Origin: Brachypodius melanocephalos
Lineage: Eukaryota; Chordata; Aves; Passeriformes; Pycnonotidae
Reading direction: 5' to 3'
NCBI GenBank assembly: GCA_013398615.1
Contig: VZSR01000028.1
Span: 5,881,728-5,945,727, forward strand
Length of the DNA stretch: 64,000 bases
Shown here: positions 22,601 to 37,600 of the stretch, one piece after another
Layout: each line of letters starts with the position of its first letter
How positions within the stretch are numbered: the first letter of the stretch is position 1
Notes under the pieces: generated by a model
Databases searched by the model: none
The model's input: the letters and a program-made list of their open reading frames with translations, nothing else
Told to the model about the DNA's origin: nothing
Program-made: the position numbers and the translations under genes

Positions 22601-25600
22601 TTCTGTATCCCTTGTCTGGAGACACCACAGCAAGCTTCCAATACTTACAGAACGGAAAAAAAGCAAATTACCAACACCTAGATTAGGATGATGGCAGTGA
22701 GTATGAAAATGCACAAAGACTTCAACATGAGTCTTCAAATCCATCTAGAATACAGATGCCAGCTTAATGGTTTTAGCAGAGCAATGGTTACAGGGCCGTG
22801 AGGCAAATATAGCACTGAGCTAAGTTCTTTAGAACTGAGTGACAAATGAACTGTGCCTCAACGTGGACTTCTTGGCATCCCATAAAGAAGAGAGAAATAT
22901 TCTACTGTATATATGAGGAAAACACTGGCACAAGGTACCTGAACTGTATTACAAGTGGAAAACTCTGATCCTGAGGAGACTGCAGTGAAACATGAAGTCT
23001 GATTTTCACAGTTAAATGATCGTTCATAATGTAATAAACTGTTCTCATTTGGTTTCAGTAGCTTTGAATCATAGTTTTCTTCAGCTGTGGCAAAGTTCAA
23101 TAAATTTCTAAGCCCACAATCTAACCTCTATGGTTTGATGCTATAAGATAATGAACAAACAGGTTTTACATCTCTGCATGTAAAACAGTCGTATTATTGT
23201 ATTGTATTATATTATATTATAATGTTATTGTGTGATGGAGTGGTAACCAACCTCCTTGAGGTGCACTGCAAAGAATCCATCATTTTGGGAGCTCATGGAC
23301 ACTTTGGTCACATCTCCCAGTGGAACCTCTGACTTGATAGTCCCAGATTTTTGATCCGCAAGAAGAACGTTATTTTTGGTTAATAGGAAGATCCTGGATG
23401 CAGCCTGTGAAAATGCAAACATGCAGGTCATTGTCTACATGAGCAGGGAAAGTGGTTTCCATCGAGCACCTACTAAGACTCCAAGGAGGCCACAGAGTTA
23501 AAAAGCTTGGCCCACATTAGCAAATGTGAACATTTGATGTTCAGTAAAAGCTGCAGATCAGTTAAAATCAGGTCAAATTTATTTATGTGTCTAATTATAG
23601 ACTGAGAAGCTTAGCTCATTTTGGCACATATGCTTAGGTATAAACAGTTCCTTTAATTACTGGCTTACAGCTGTAAAATTCGGAAAGTGAAACTCTGAAA
23701 CTATGCAAATCAGGATAACCTCATTTCTCATGCTCTTTAAATTTCCAGGAAAATCATCACACACTAAGTCTCTATACTGATCATTATTCACCAAAGCTAT
23801 GATGCAGAGCAACACAAATCACCTAAGTACTTTTCAGAGTTATGTTCTCCTCCCTTTATCTATTGGAATTACCCTTTAGGAGGATAAGCATTCATATTTT
23901 CAAAAGACAAATATTTTTAAAGCATGAAATGTGTGTTCTTAAATTTGTCTTAGAAAATAGTAAGAAAGACAAATGAGAACTTAATCCACATACAGATTTT
24001 TCTCCTGTAAACTTTTAAAGAATAAAAATCTTTATTAGATTTGAGAAGTAGCTGCCTTAAGCACATGGAACTTAATTAATTTTTTTTTTTTAAATCTTGA
24101 GAGCTATAGCCTATGCAAGTACAGGAAAGATATGGTCTTCATTTAATTAGTTTCTTCTAAACCAGAAAATTAACTTGGCATCAACAACGGGCAACCTAAT
24201 TTCACTCCTACAAATGCATAAAAGACATCCAGATCTGAGAAGTTGAGATCTACTACTTCTAATATTTAGACAGATATGGTGAAAGCAATTAAGTTTACTA
24301 AGGCAGAATAATACTTCCTGTTTTAATAAGTATCATTTAAATGCAAAATGTGTTCTATGTTGGCAGAATAAAAAGGTACCCACCATATTTAACAACTTTA
24401 TTCAAATGATACAAGAAGCTTGCCTCTTCATTCCAAAGAGCTTTGGAAGACAGGCAAAGCTAGCAGAGTATGCCACTCATAATTTTAAAAGATAATAAAA
24501 TGTGATAATCAGAAGCTTGATTGACAGCATGGATTTTGAAATGTTAAGTTTTCTAAATACTTGAATAAGATATTCTCTAAATGTTTATTTAATTGGCAAA
24601 TAGAAGATCTTAGCTGAGCACAGAGACTACATTTATTTGTGACACAATACAGTGTGTTACCAGTTGATGAGATACCTTTTCTGTTTGGAAAACTCACTGA
24701 AAAATACAAAACAAGATTTTAGTAATCTTTATGCAAATTTAAAAGAGGTGTTTAAAATGACCAAGTTACATAAAACCAGCATTTCCAGTCTTGCCCTTAA
24801 AAATATGCATTATTTAAAAAATCCTCAGACTCGGATTGAAAGAGAGTCTCGCTTTCAAGGTATTTATAACAAAAATGGATTTATAACAAAATCTGGATAG
24901 ATCAAATCCATCTGATTACCTTCCCATTGGCTCTATTGATCTTGTTCACAACTTCTGCAATAATGATCTTCTCATCCACAGCATCTTTGAGCTTTTTGTA
25001 CTTGGGGTTCTCGCTGATCTCCAGGTAAGCCCCTTGGAATGGCTGCCCAACACTGCCCAAAAGAAGGGCAAAGGAAACAAGAGTTAAACATGAACCTCAG
25101 GGAACAAGCAGACCTGACACCCTCACAGGCTCCACGAGGAGATCCACCAAATATAATTTTCAATGATGGTGAATGAAGAGAAAGTCATCACCAAAGACAG
25201 AATAGGATGGTGTTTTTCCTTGCTCTGGAAGCCTTTTCCAATTAAAGGGGCCAAATTGCTTTGGCTATCAGACACATGAACATCCTTGCACATGCAGTCA
25301 ACTGTGATTTGAAATCACCCAGTAAGAGCCTCTGGGAAAACAGAAAATAAAACCTCAGTAGGGCTGACACACTATTGGTACTGACAGGCAGGACTTCAAT
25401 GACAGACATGAGCTTGCCTTCAAGATGTGCTGTTGTTTGTGAAACGTAGCAGCTCCTTGTCAAGATCTGGCTGCACTTGCAAATCCCTCCATCTTTATAC
25501 ACCTCAGAGTGTTAAAATAAGGGCTTCACTACAAGCCAAGAACTGATGGATAGTCGCTGCTTGCTTTGTTTGGAAGTCACTTTAAAAAGGGTGATTTAAC

Positions 25601-28600
25601 TACAGTCAAAGCATTAATGCAAAGCTTTGCCAAGACTGGAGCCCAAGAGAAACCAATACATCATATGGAATAGCACTGCCTTTGCAATTGCATCTCTGGC
25701 ACACAGAGAGATGGGAAAGAAGAGGAAGGGTACTGGAATTTTAGAACTCACAAGCCCCTCTCTCTCCTTAAATAATTATACTACAAACAGAAAATTAGCC
25801 ACATCCTATGAACCATTATCATACTAATTAATCAGAAATTTTATACAGTAATTTTCTCTACCCTTGGGCTGATTTAAAAAAACCCAAAACAACAGTAGGA
25901 GCTAATCAGCTCTGAATACCAGACAAAAAGATATGGAAATGTTTCTAAATGAATGCAGGGTAGGGAAAGCATTCCAACTTTCCACCATGTTGGAGCTTTG
26001 GGGTTTTTCGGATTTTATTAATTAGCATTATGAAACCATAGTCATCAAAACAGAAGATTCCCTGTGGACTTCATCCATGATCAAACAATGACAGGTTACA
26101 GCTAAAACTGAAATGAACCAGCAGTTCCTCTATCACATATACCACTTAAGAATGTCTTGGATAAAAATGACTTTTATATATATGTGTGTGTGTGTGTGTG
26201 TTTGTTGTATGTTATTTCATTGTTCAGCCTCGGTGTAAAAAGTACCAAACTAGGGATATAAATGGAATTCCTTCCTTCCCAAGGAGCTCTGTGCTGAACA
26301 GATGCATACTGACTAAAACCTAAACAAACCTGCTTGCTCATAGGAAAAGTCCAAAGGCACCATCTTTCTCTTTTCCCAGCAGCATAAAAAGACATCCCAA
26401 AGCAAATAAGGAACAAACCACAAGCTAGCATATGCAGCCATTAAGTAAGTGATCTACTGAAGGGAAAAAAGAGAAATGTATACTGAGCCCATTACAGGAA
26501 AACAGGAAATGTCTCAATTAAAAAAAAATAAAATGACACAGAACAAAACCAGAGAAACACACAAACAAACTAGCAGAGCTTGCCCATGCATGGAACTGTT
26601 CTCATAAAGTCTTGCAGATTCCTGTTCCTCCCTCTGCTGAACCTTGCTTCTCATTCTGTTTGCTCCTGCTCAGCTCAAACTACAGCTTCTAAGAGAAAAC
26701 TCTCTTGATTTGGACAGGATGGTTGTTTTTGAGAAAAAACACAATTTATAAGCTCATATTCACTTAAAAAGTGTAAGCCAACTTATTTCAAGGATATCAT
26801 ATCTCTCTTTTGTCAGTTTTATTGCGTACCAAAAGAAGTGTATTCCTTAAATAAAATTAGATACTACTTCACTTTCTTCAATAATGCTGGCTCTACAGAT
26901 AGCAATGACAAGACTATGTCAGCTTTGAAAAGAACTCAATAATCTGAGAAACCAAAAAACTCATTTGCAGAGATTTCGCATTATTAAAAAAAAGAAAAAA
27001 AATTCTAAAATGGAAATAGAAATTTCCTTTAAGTATCTTTGCAAAAAGATATGCACCAGTGTATCTAACTCTTAAATTACCCAGTCTTAGAACACTGTGG
27101 TGAATGTGCTAAATGAGAGCTCCCCAGCACAGCTCATCTGGGATGAGTGACACTGTCACTTAGAGCCTTCCAGCTCACTCTGCCTCTATTATTGGAGGAA
27201 ACAAAGTGAATGGAATGAGGGGAAAGGGTGAAAGTTGTTCCCTTCTGCAAGTTCCCCAAACTTGTCTGGTGTGAGCGGGTCATAGGGGGTTAGAACAACA
27301 AACCACCATGGATTCTGGACAGAAGTTTTTGCTATCACAGGACTGGTGCCTGGAATCTAAATTTGCTTCTAACTGAGGTCAATTTTCAGGATGGTAAAGG
27401 CAAATGATGGAGGGATGTTGTCAAACAGGGAAAATGCACTTCCCTGCTCAAGATAAAAAGCAAAACCTTGCTTAGTTTCCCACATCTACATAAGGATATT
27501 GAATTTCTCACATACTAAAAACAGCAGTATCAGTCATTACCTGGCTGGATATAAAGCCTTCTTGTCCTTGAAAAGTTCACTTGCTTCCAGTTTTTCTTCA
27601 TATATAAGCTTCTGCTGATCTGTGAACTGATCTCTGTACTTTTTACACTACAAAACAGGATATATTAAACAAACCATAAAATTATCTTTCCCAATCTCAC
27701 AGCACCACGGACTAATGTTTGCTCATTGCTCAAGATGCACATTCTTTGTGTGCTTCTGGAGTGATTCAGCTCCATCCTACATGCCACTGATAACAAACAG
27801 GGGAGGTGTTTTTCTCCTCACCCATTCTAGACACTTCTAAATTACACCAGAAATGATATATAAAACATCTCCTCTAAGCATGTTGCACTTGAACATGAGC
27901 TAAATCTATGAGATACCATTCATTGGAAGAGGGTGCTAAAAAGGTTCACAGAAACATAAACACGTTTCCACAATTTTGGAAGTTTATGTAGGCAGAGTGA
28001 AAAAACACAGCTGAGAGGGTGAGTTTTGCAGGCTCAGAAAGAAAAACTGATCCTTGACAATTCACAGAAAACACAGCCCACAAGATCAGTAAAACATCCC
28101 ACCAGCACTTGTACAGATCCCTGCCGTTCTCTCCGTCCAAAGGTCCAAAACAAATTTCATCTAACCACAGCTCATCAGTCAGAAATTCCACCCAGCACTT
28201 CCAGTGTTGGTCCAAGTCCTGGTCATGGACACAAGTATTACAAGCTACTAATTAACATGCTGATGGCAGGAAGCAAACCTCTCTCCCTAGTTCCAGAAAG
28301 GAGTAGCCAGGGTAGTTATATCCCTTACAGGCCAAAGGCAGGGCTCAAAAAACACACTCCTTCCAAAGAAATAAAATTATCCTGGCTGGAATTGAAGGAA
28401 ATACATCCTAAAAATAGACCCTTTGTGAACAAAACTGTTGAAAATCATGGGAAGAAGCTCTGCACAGACTGGACCAGAATGTGTCCTACCCTCCACAAAT
28501 GGAAAATCCTCTTTAGTTCCTTGTGAGTTGAATCCAAGAAAAGGTAAGGCCTCGCTGGCCAGTTTTTATCTATTGGTGATAAAGAAGGCATCTTATTCTT

Positions 28601-31600
28601 CATTTCCAAGAAGTATTTTTGCATCTGTGGTAAAATTGAAGCAAGATGTTTTATTAATGTTCAAATATCAGAGTTATTGAAGTACGCAAGGAAAAGCAGA
28701 TGCTCTGTGATTAAAAAGCACAGTTACCAAACTGCAACTCCCAGCTCTCATAAACCAGAATATGGATTTTTAAAGCCAAGTATATTGAGAAATGCAGGTT
28801 TAGGCATCACAGAAGTGTGGCAAATACTTTGTACCATTCCTACACCTTCAAACATCATCACTATCCTTTCTCCACAATATCAGAATATTAATTTGTCACT
28901 TTTCCATGTGCTTGGACATTTCCTCACAAAGACTGTCATAACACAACTATTACATTTGATAGAAAATAAAAACTTAAAACACAGAAAGTGTGTATGTGCT
29001 TTGTACAGATATATACATACCAGTCTCTGAAGGGTAAATTCATAAATTTTTCTTCCAGCATTGGCTCTGAAGAATTTCCTGTATTCTCTACGGACCTGGA
29101 AAGTTAAACAAACCCTCAAGGTGAATATAAAGAATTAATTTGTTTGCACAGGTACTTTTTTAAACAAGCTCTATGGCAGAAAACATTAAAACAAGCATAC
29201 ATACATGCAAAGGGTTCTCTGAAATAGGAACCTCACTTGGTCACACTTAAATTATGTGAAACAGACCATGGACCACGATGTCTGAAATATAACTCAGCTG
29301 ACCTGAGTGCAATTATTTGCAAACTTATCAAGGAATTTGAAATACTTCCTTTCAAAAAGGCAAATTATTCAAATATTGGCAAATTCACAGCATGAATCTA
29401 TTTTCAATAGTTTTTTTTATAAAGCTGGACTGGAAAAAGCGAGGCTTCACCAGTGATGATATAATTTTCTTGTGTCTGAAGTGACACTGATTTGATGTTA
29501 ATTACAGAGTTAACTGGTGAAATTTTCAGATTTTTCTCCTTTAAAATTCTTAATACATGGAGTTTGCTATAATAAAATGGGGATTTTATTTTTCAGAGCA
29601 GACTTCTGCATGAAAAAATTCTTTTCATACAAGCAGTCTTTATTCCAAAAGAGAAATAAGATTTTGGTGTTTGGTAAGAGCAGAAAATCAACACAAACCT
29701 TGCTTAATGTGAACAAGCTTGACACTTGCCCCCAAAATTTATTTGAAAACTAATACAATTTTTACAAAATCAAAATAGTGAATAGCAAAACAATTTTTGC
29801 AGGTGATATTAATTTTTAATACATACTTGGCAGTGCAAGTTTTAGAGTACTTGTTTTGCCTTTTGTATTTCTATCAGTGCTAATTAGCATAGATCAAAGT
29901 TCAGAAAAGGCAATCAGGGAGAGCCCAAGTGGTTTGCAGTTTTATGTAACACCCAGGCTCACCTCAAGTCAGCAGAAACATCCCCCAAATTTTTTTGCAA
30001 ACTCTGGCACAGACTGCAACACACCTGTTATGGGTTTTGGGCAAAACCCAGGGAAAACATTGTGGCTTTGCATAATTTACCCCAGAGCAAAATTTAGTGG
30101 TTTTAGCTAACTCAGTATGTGTTGCTGGCTTCTCCGTAACCAGAATATAAAGGGAAACCCATAGAATAAAATCCCCTTCAACTTACAGAAAAAAAAAATC
30201 ATGCATTTTAAGATAAACCAGCATTTGGAAAGCAAGAATCTGTCACCATCTGGGGACAAAAAACACCCCACAGGTAAACAGATTTTGCTTAATTACAAAT
30301 TAAGATGCATCAACACAACTGGCAGCATTCAGCTGTCATCATTCCATGCAAATTCAGCGCATATTTTTTTCCTCCTCACTTAGTAAGAAAAAAATATCAA
30401 AGTTCTTATTCACTCATTTTCTGCAAGGCTTAGTGCTCTATAATTAGAGTACATCCTTTATTAATTATTATGGGGTGGTAATTAACACTCTCAAAGCCAC
30501 TCCAACCACAATCATCCCAAATCTCACCATAGACTCTCCTTAATGATCTTGCTTTATATTATTCTTTGCGAGCTGCAAGGTGTGCAAATTAATTTGGAAG
30601 AAAGGGGCTAATAGACACCCACGCATCCTATTGGTGCTGCAGGGAAGCTGCAAAGCAAGCACTGAGAAATAAATGCAAGCTGCTCCAGAAAAGCCTAAAT
30701 CTGGAAAGTATCACAAATGCTATTAAAATCTACTTGGCATACAATAAAAAAAAAAAAAAACCAAAAACAAAAACACCCCAAAAACTAAACACCAAAATCC
30801 TCACAACTTAATGGTTTAATCTTCATCCTTTTTATCAACTTTAATTCTTCAGCCTCGCATGTCACGGGTGAGAACACTTTGCCTTCAAACTACCTGTGGT
30901 AACAGTGATATGTTGGAATGACAGACTGTAGTCTTGTTCAGTAAAATCTGTGTATTTCAGGTGAGATGGAAATTGGAAATGTAGCTTACACTATTTAGCA
31001 AACTCACTGAAAACCACACCACAGACTGCAGAAATGTATCCCTGCTGTAATGGGCCTTAAAGGCTTTGGAGTCGTCAGCTTGCATTTAAATGCTGCTGTT
31101 TGATATAAAACGGCCTCTGAGTTCTCAGGAGGGACATATCCTTGTTTTAAAATCATAAAAACAGACCTACTTTGGCAGTAGTACCTAAAGTGTGATTCTG
31201 ATCTGCAGAATGACTTCTTAAAATGGCTCCTTTGTATTTTCCAGCTCTGGTTTCCATGCATGTATTGTAATGGATTTATTTTTTTTTAAATACAAATGAA
31301 CATGTATTATATATAATTATATGTTTCTAACTATTTTTCCCATTTCATCACTGTCATGATAAGTAAAAGAGTATGAGAGCTGAACTTTGCTCTGCATTAT
31401 GGAGTGAATTGTTCCTCTCATACCTCTGTAGTCTACAATATCCCCATTAGCAGAAGTCGCTCCCAGCCAAACCAAACAGATTCAGATTTCCGCAGTTCTT
31501 CAGGACTGCATCTGTAAAACTGTGTTATGTAAATCACTTGGGCACAGACACGAAACATCTGAAGATGCCATTTTCATAGTCTATTTACAGAGCAGAACTA

Positions 31601-34600
31601 CATTTTTCCAGATTACAGATGTGTTTTCTTTTGCCAACCAGTCCTTGAAAGCAAGGGACGGAAAACAAGACACTTTTGCGCATCTCAAATTTTCTAGGAA
31701 TTCACGGCTATCACAAGCCACAGGTGTGCAATGCCAGGCCCTAAAAAGGCTGCTGGATGCAACAGGACACAACCACTGGCTTTACACAGTGCCCTCCTGG
31801 ACACTGGGATCAGGGCTCTACTGTGAGCAGCAGGGAGAGTCAGACACTTCCACCCTACTTCCCTTTCCAACAAGCAGAGGTCACAACAAGAAAATACATC
31901 CTCATAATCTTTCCAGACAGGACCTTTGCCAAGGTAGGTCAGTTTTTAAAGTCAACAACTGTAATAGAGGCCCTTTAATCTGACTTTTGTCTTTCTTTTG
32001 AAAGATGAGATTCCTGATAGGACAAAAAACCTGCAACGCCTCAATGTTGCTGTAAGCGAGGCAATTTCAGCTTACGACTTTTTCAGCCAAGTCCATGACA
32101 AAGTTAAACAATGTGTGAAAAAACCCCATCCCTTCTAGTGAGCCCACACAACGGCTTGTTCATTAAGTGTTAGTAAGGTGTGCCACGCTTTACTGAGTCC
32201 ACATTGACAGATGGGGAGTGTTGGAGTAAGTACCTTCAGTCCAAGCCAGTAAGCCCAAATGACTGCCACAGCATGCTTACGCCTAGCCTCCTCCTTCAAG
32301 CGTTTCAACTCCCTCCGAGCCTAAAAGGTTCAGAGAGTGAACAAGACAGACAGACAGACAGCGCGGTGNNNNNNNNNNNNNNNNNNNNNNNNNNNNNNNN
32401 NNNNNNNNNNNNNNNNNNNNNNNNNNNNNNNNNNNNNNNNNNNNNNNNNNNNNNNNNNNNNNNNNNNNTGCCCTGGGAGGTGGTGTGAAGCCATGGAGAA
32501 GGTCAAAAAGACCTCCACTGCTGCTGACGTGGCATGTACATGAGGGAATTCTGTCAGCCCTGTTATTCCCTGTCAGCCCTTCCTCCTCCTCTCCCGTGAA
32601 CACATCCCATAGCTTGATTCTAATGGGAGAGCTCTGCCTGCAGTTTCACGATCAAAGTGGTGCACGTGGAAATCAAGGCTTACTAAAATCTCACTATCTA
32701 GCCACTTCTTCCACTGGCAAGTGCCTGGGCAGGACACAATCAGCTCTGAAACTACTTGTCGTGATGACTTTTTTCCAGCATTGTAATGAGGGCTTTTATT
32801 CTGAAGGTTATTTTTCATTTTGATCGTTATGTATTAATTAAAAAAAAAAAAAAAAATCCCCAGCCTGTTAAATGATGTCTGTCTGTGGAATTAAGGGGTA
32901 AAGCCATCAAACCTAGTGCATTCCTCATGTACAAAGGAGATAGGCACTTTCCTTCCTTTCATCAATCGTTCCGTTTTAGGAAAGCAGTTTGAGGCACGTG
33001 TGGGCAGCTTAACAGAATGTCACATTTTAGGAGATACCAGCACATTTTCTATTCAGTTATCTGATGACAACACTCAAGGAAGAGTTCCAGTATTAGAGGC
33101 TCAGTCAGAGCAGCTCTAGCCCTGTATCTGCACTTGTCAGGCTGTAAGTTATCAGACCTGTGCAGCAGCAGGTCCAGGCTGTGCCATTTATGCTCTTCTG
33201 GTGCAGCTGGAAAGGTTAATGTGCAGTAGATGTAGGCTCAGAGATTATGTTTTCACTCATCTGCTTGGCAGAAAAGCTCCTACTGCACAGCAATGTAAAA
33301 GCAAGAACTATGCAAAGCTAAGACTTTGTTTATCTTGTGAAAAGGAAGGAAACTGAGTACTTGAGGCTCACTCTTGTTTTATTATTTTTTTTGTTTGTTT
33401 GTGGGGTTTTTTTTGATAAAGGAAGAGACTTCTGATGATAGCTTTAAAAAAATTTTGTTCTAAATATTCCCGCAGGAAAATATAAAAGATCACACCAACA
33501 AAAAGTTGTCTCTCTTATCAGAGACTGCAATTATTTTTCTAATCTTAATTTGATTTATATTATTATCTTTATATACATATATAAAGAGAGCATATGATTA
33601 TATTTAGATTATTTCTATTTAAGGAATAAGAAGACAATTTTTCACTAAATTCCTGTGAGCCAGTTGATAAAAATAACTATTAAACTATGTTAAAAATTAT
33701 CCAAATCTATTAAACATTTAAATGAGGAACTTTAACATGGTTAACACTATTGCATCCACTGGATGTATCTTTTAATTCAAAGGAATATCTTAAAACTATG
33801 AAAACAAAAATCGCTTCTGCACTACTGAGTGATTTTTTGGTGAAAAGAACTCTAGTTAAAAATAAAATAAATTCTCAATGTATTGTGCCTAATCAATTGT
33901 AGAGGAAACTGTGTGCCTCTCAAATTATAATGCTACCTAAATATCAAGCTAGAACTGAAAAGTTCCAAAGACTCTCTAGTATGAAGGAAATTCTGTACGT
34001 GTTTGTTTGGATTCCCAGGGCTGCCATTTTGCTGGAAATCTAATAGATTTATACCAAAATAGCAAAGGTCAAACACAGCATTTTATTCCAGAAGCAGTTT
34101 GAGCACATTTCTCCATTCAGTTGGCAAGGTGTTCTAACAACAGACCCACAACATAAATAATAACTAAAAAATGTTTTAAATCTAATGTATTTATGGTTTT
34201 CAACTAATTTAGGAATTTATTAATTGAAACCAATATAGTTTTGACATCTAGTGAACAGCATTTCAGATGTTCACATAACCCACAACTACAGGCTGGGGAT
34301 TAGCAAGAATCTTTCAGTGGGACTTTGCTTCTGAAAACAAACAGCTGATGCTGAAATTCCTGGGATTTTTCTAGAGCTATAAGTTTAGAATTGCAAACTA
34401 ACATCATTTTCTGCTAAAAGATCAGCTCGTAAAATTTTGCTTTACTTGTACTTATTGAATTTTTTTTTTACTGGTTCAAATCACAGCCAGAGAATCAATT
34501 AAACCAATCATAACTAGAATTCAATGAAACCTAATAATGTTGGTTTGAACTTGTAGATGAAGACTGTCCAGGGCACAGATTACAATATGTGAGGAAAATC

Positions 34601-37600
34601 TTAACTGGATCACTAACACAGTGTCACTGAAAGCACTTGTTGGGGGCATGGGGAGGAACACACCAAAAAACCCCGACATTCTGTCCCCCCACAAACCATG
34701 CTTTCCATATTTACATGTAGTTAAATGCATTTCCTAATTTAAGATTACGGTAGTCCAGTCATTTTTAATCTAGTCTAATGGCTTGTTAGTGCAAATCTGT
34801 ATACTTGGTTGCCATGCAAAGAATTTCCTACTCTACACAAAAACTGGCATACACAATGCTATCAGATTTATTAGGTGTGGCATGAATGGAAATGGAAGGA
34901 ATCGATGACCATGCTCTATTATTTAAGAGTGAATCGTATTAGTCATTAATTCTCACAATGAAATCATGATTAAATTCTGATGTTGTTGAGTAATGAAGGG
35001 GGGGCATGTGATGTGTGCATGAAGTACCTTATATCCAAGCCAGAAAGCCCAAATAACAGCAATAGCATGTTTATTTCTAGCCTCGTCTTTCAGTCGTCTC
35101 AGTTCCCTTCGTGCCTGTGGTGCATTTGAAAAGGGGATATAGAAAAGCTTAGGAAAGAAAAGGTTACTGCAAGTTCCCATTGGTGCAAGAAAGAAAGCAA
35201 GTAACCAGTCACAACAAACAGCAAATATTAAAGCGTGTCCCAGCTTCCCAGATTGCACCAGCTACGACATGTTAGCAGCAAAGAGAAACCAAAAAACCAG
35301 TTTAGGCAGTCAAAGCAGTTTAAGCCACTGACAATATTCCCAGATAACTACCCTGATGGATATTCTCCCCTTCACTCTATGTAGGGACACACAATTGCAC
35401 GATTTGTTGCCATTTCCTTACCTGGGTACCATGCCAATAAGCAGCAATTACTGTGGCAGCCTCGTTACAGCGCTTCAGATGCTTGAGCTCCCGTAGAAGT
35501 TTCCGAGCCTGTAAACAATTTGAAATGTCATTTTTCACTAACTAACTTTTTTATATTTTTGAGGTAGGGCACTGCAACTTGTAAATCTGGGCAAAACCAA
35601 AAAACCACTGCCTCCAAATCCCCAAGCAAATACATTCACAAATGCTGCCCAGCCTAACATTTGCTGCTCCATTCTGTGCTGCAAGACTTTGGGACTGGCA
35701 GGTTAGGGGATGTTAGTTCAATGCTCAGTTTTCTCCCAGATTTGCTGCATTCACTGAGATATCTATATGTCTGCTTGCACAATGGCAACAATATTTTTTC
35801 TCCATACAGTAAATGTCTAATCCATTTAGAGTGCAATAAAGAATAAATCACAAGTAAATTGCCTGGCTTTAGGTCACACTAAAGGCTGCTGTCATAACAG
35901 GCTTTCATGCACTGTAATGCTACTGCAAAAGAGCTTGTTCTTCAATGGCAAACAGAAAACCATAACTCAAGATGAAGCTTTTAACCCAGTTTTCTTCAAA
36001 TAATGCTCATGGGAAAAGACAGCACATCAATAGTTAGACTGAAAGGATATTTTTAACCCATTTAAACAAAATAATAAAGACAAAGTTAAAAGCCAGAGAA
36101 ACAGCAAAATCAAATCACGTTACCTTATTGCTGGCAAACTTTAAAGCCTTCTGGGCAAGAGAGATTATTTACACCAATAGCTACTAACTGAAGCCCCTTT
36201 CTTTCCTGTCTGACAGAAAGGGAAGTGACTCCAGAACTAAAGGCAGTTCTCTCTTCCCTAAGTAGAGGGGAAAGCCACCTTTAGCAGGGTGAAGAAAGGT
36301 TAATAAGAAAACAGAGCCCAGGGCTGTTTTTTTCTGAAGATGGACAGCAGTAGATGCTTTAAGCATCATGGCTGCTTTCTTGTGAGCTGTTAATCCCATT
36401 TTTACCTCCTATTAAAGCACTATTCCTTAAATATCTACTAGGATGTATGATTATCCCTTCACAAAGTCAAACCTCTCAGACAAGAAGTGAAGTGTGGCAA
36501 ACTGAGGCAGAGTACAAGCCCACAGCAATAAACTACTTTCTCAAGACAAGTACACTTTCACTCCTCCACTTAGCAGACAGAGAACTGAAGAGTTAACCCA
36601 AGTAAAAAATTGCCCAGGCAACCCAAACTCTTTATTTTAATCCTGCTTTCCATTTGATTCATTCCTTGAGAATCCTGTTAAGCATAAAATAAGTGCCAAC
36701 CACAACTTTTTCCTTCCAAATCAGTCCAGCCCTACAGTTTTCCTAAGGCCAGTGGTAGAGCCCTAGATCATCCTTCTCTGGAGCTGCTGGCCTTCTTAAT
36801 TCCTTATCAGAAGGTGCCTCAAGGATAACCCAGTGGTTTGGTGTGGTCCCAGCATTCCACTTGCACCCTTTGCAGGGATTTATAGCCCAGGCAGCACATG
36901 CAGATATCCTGAACTCACCTCATCTACAGCAAACACGAGTGTTTAACGATGGCTGTGGCACAGCCACAGCTCCAAGGAGAGAAGGTGTGAAGGGCAGGAG
37001 GCTCAGTGCACTTGGAGTGTGTTTTCTGTCCTGTTCCTTAAGCAGAGACAGCCTCAAGAACAGGAAACTCACCTTCCACCCTCTGATGTAGGACTGTACT
37101 GTAATAGCTGAACTCTTTATCTTCTGGTATTTCTTTTGTTGCTGTATTGGAAATAAGTATGTGATGCTTAGAACAGAATATTACATCTGCTAAACACTGC
37201 ATAATAAACCTTTCATTACTAACATTTGACAATATGCTTGAGGAGACCAGCACTAAATGTAAAAAGTGAACAATTTCTGACCAAGCAGATCAGAGTGTAG
37301 ATTCTGTGTTCAACTCGAGGGGAAACAAAGCACATCAACAATGCTCCATGGACAATGTCACTCTGTTTACAGAAACACTAAGTTCACGGTCAGCAGCACA
37401 AATGCAGATTAAATGCTAACAGTAAGAGCTTTATTTGTCTTTCCCACCACCAGAGTAGCACACAAACTGTCACAAATGCTCAGGTCTGTTGGCTAAGCTT
37501 TTTGCCACCTTTTCATAAGACATGTGCTGTTCCTATTACCCACAGTGCCTTTATTATGGCTGATGATAACTTAGGAAGAGGAAAAAAAACCAAAACCATG

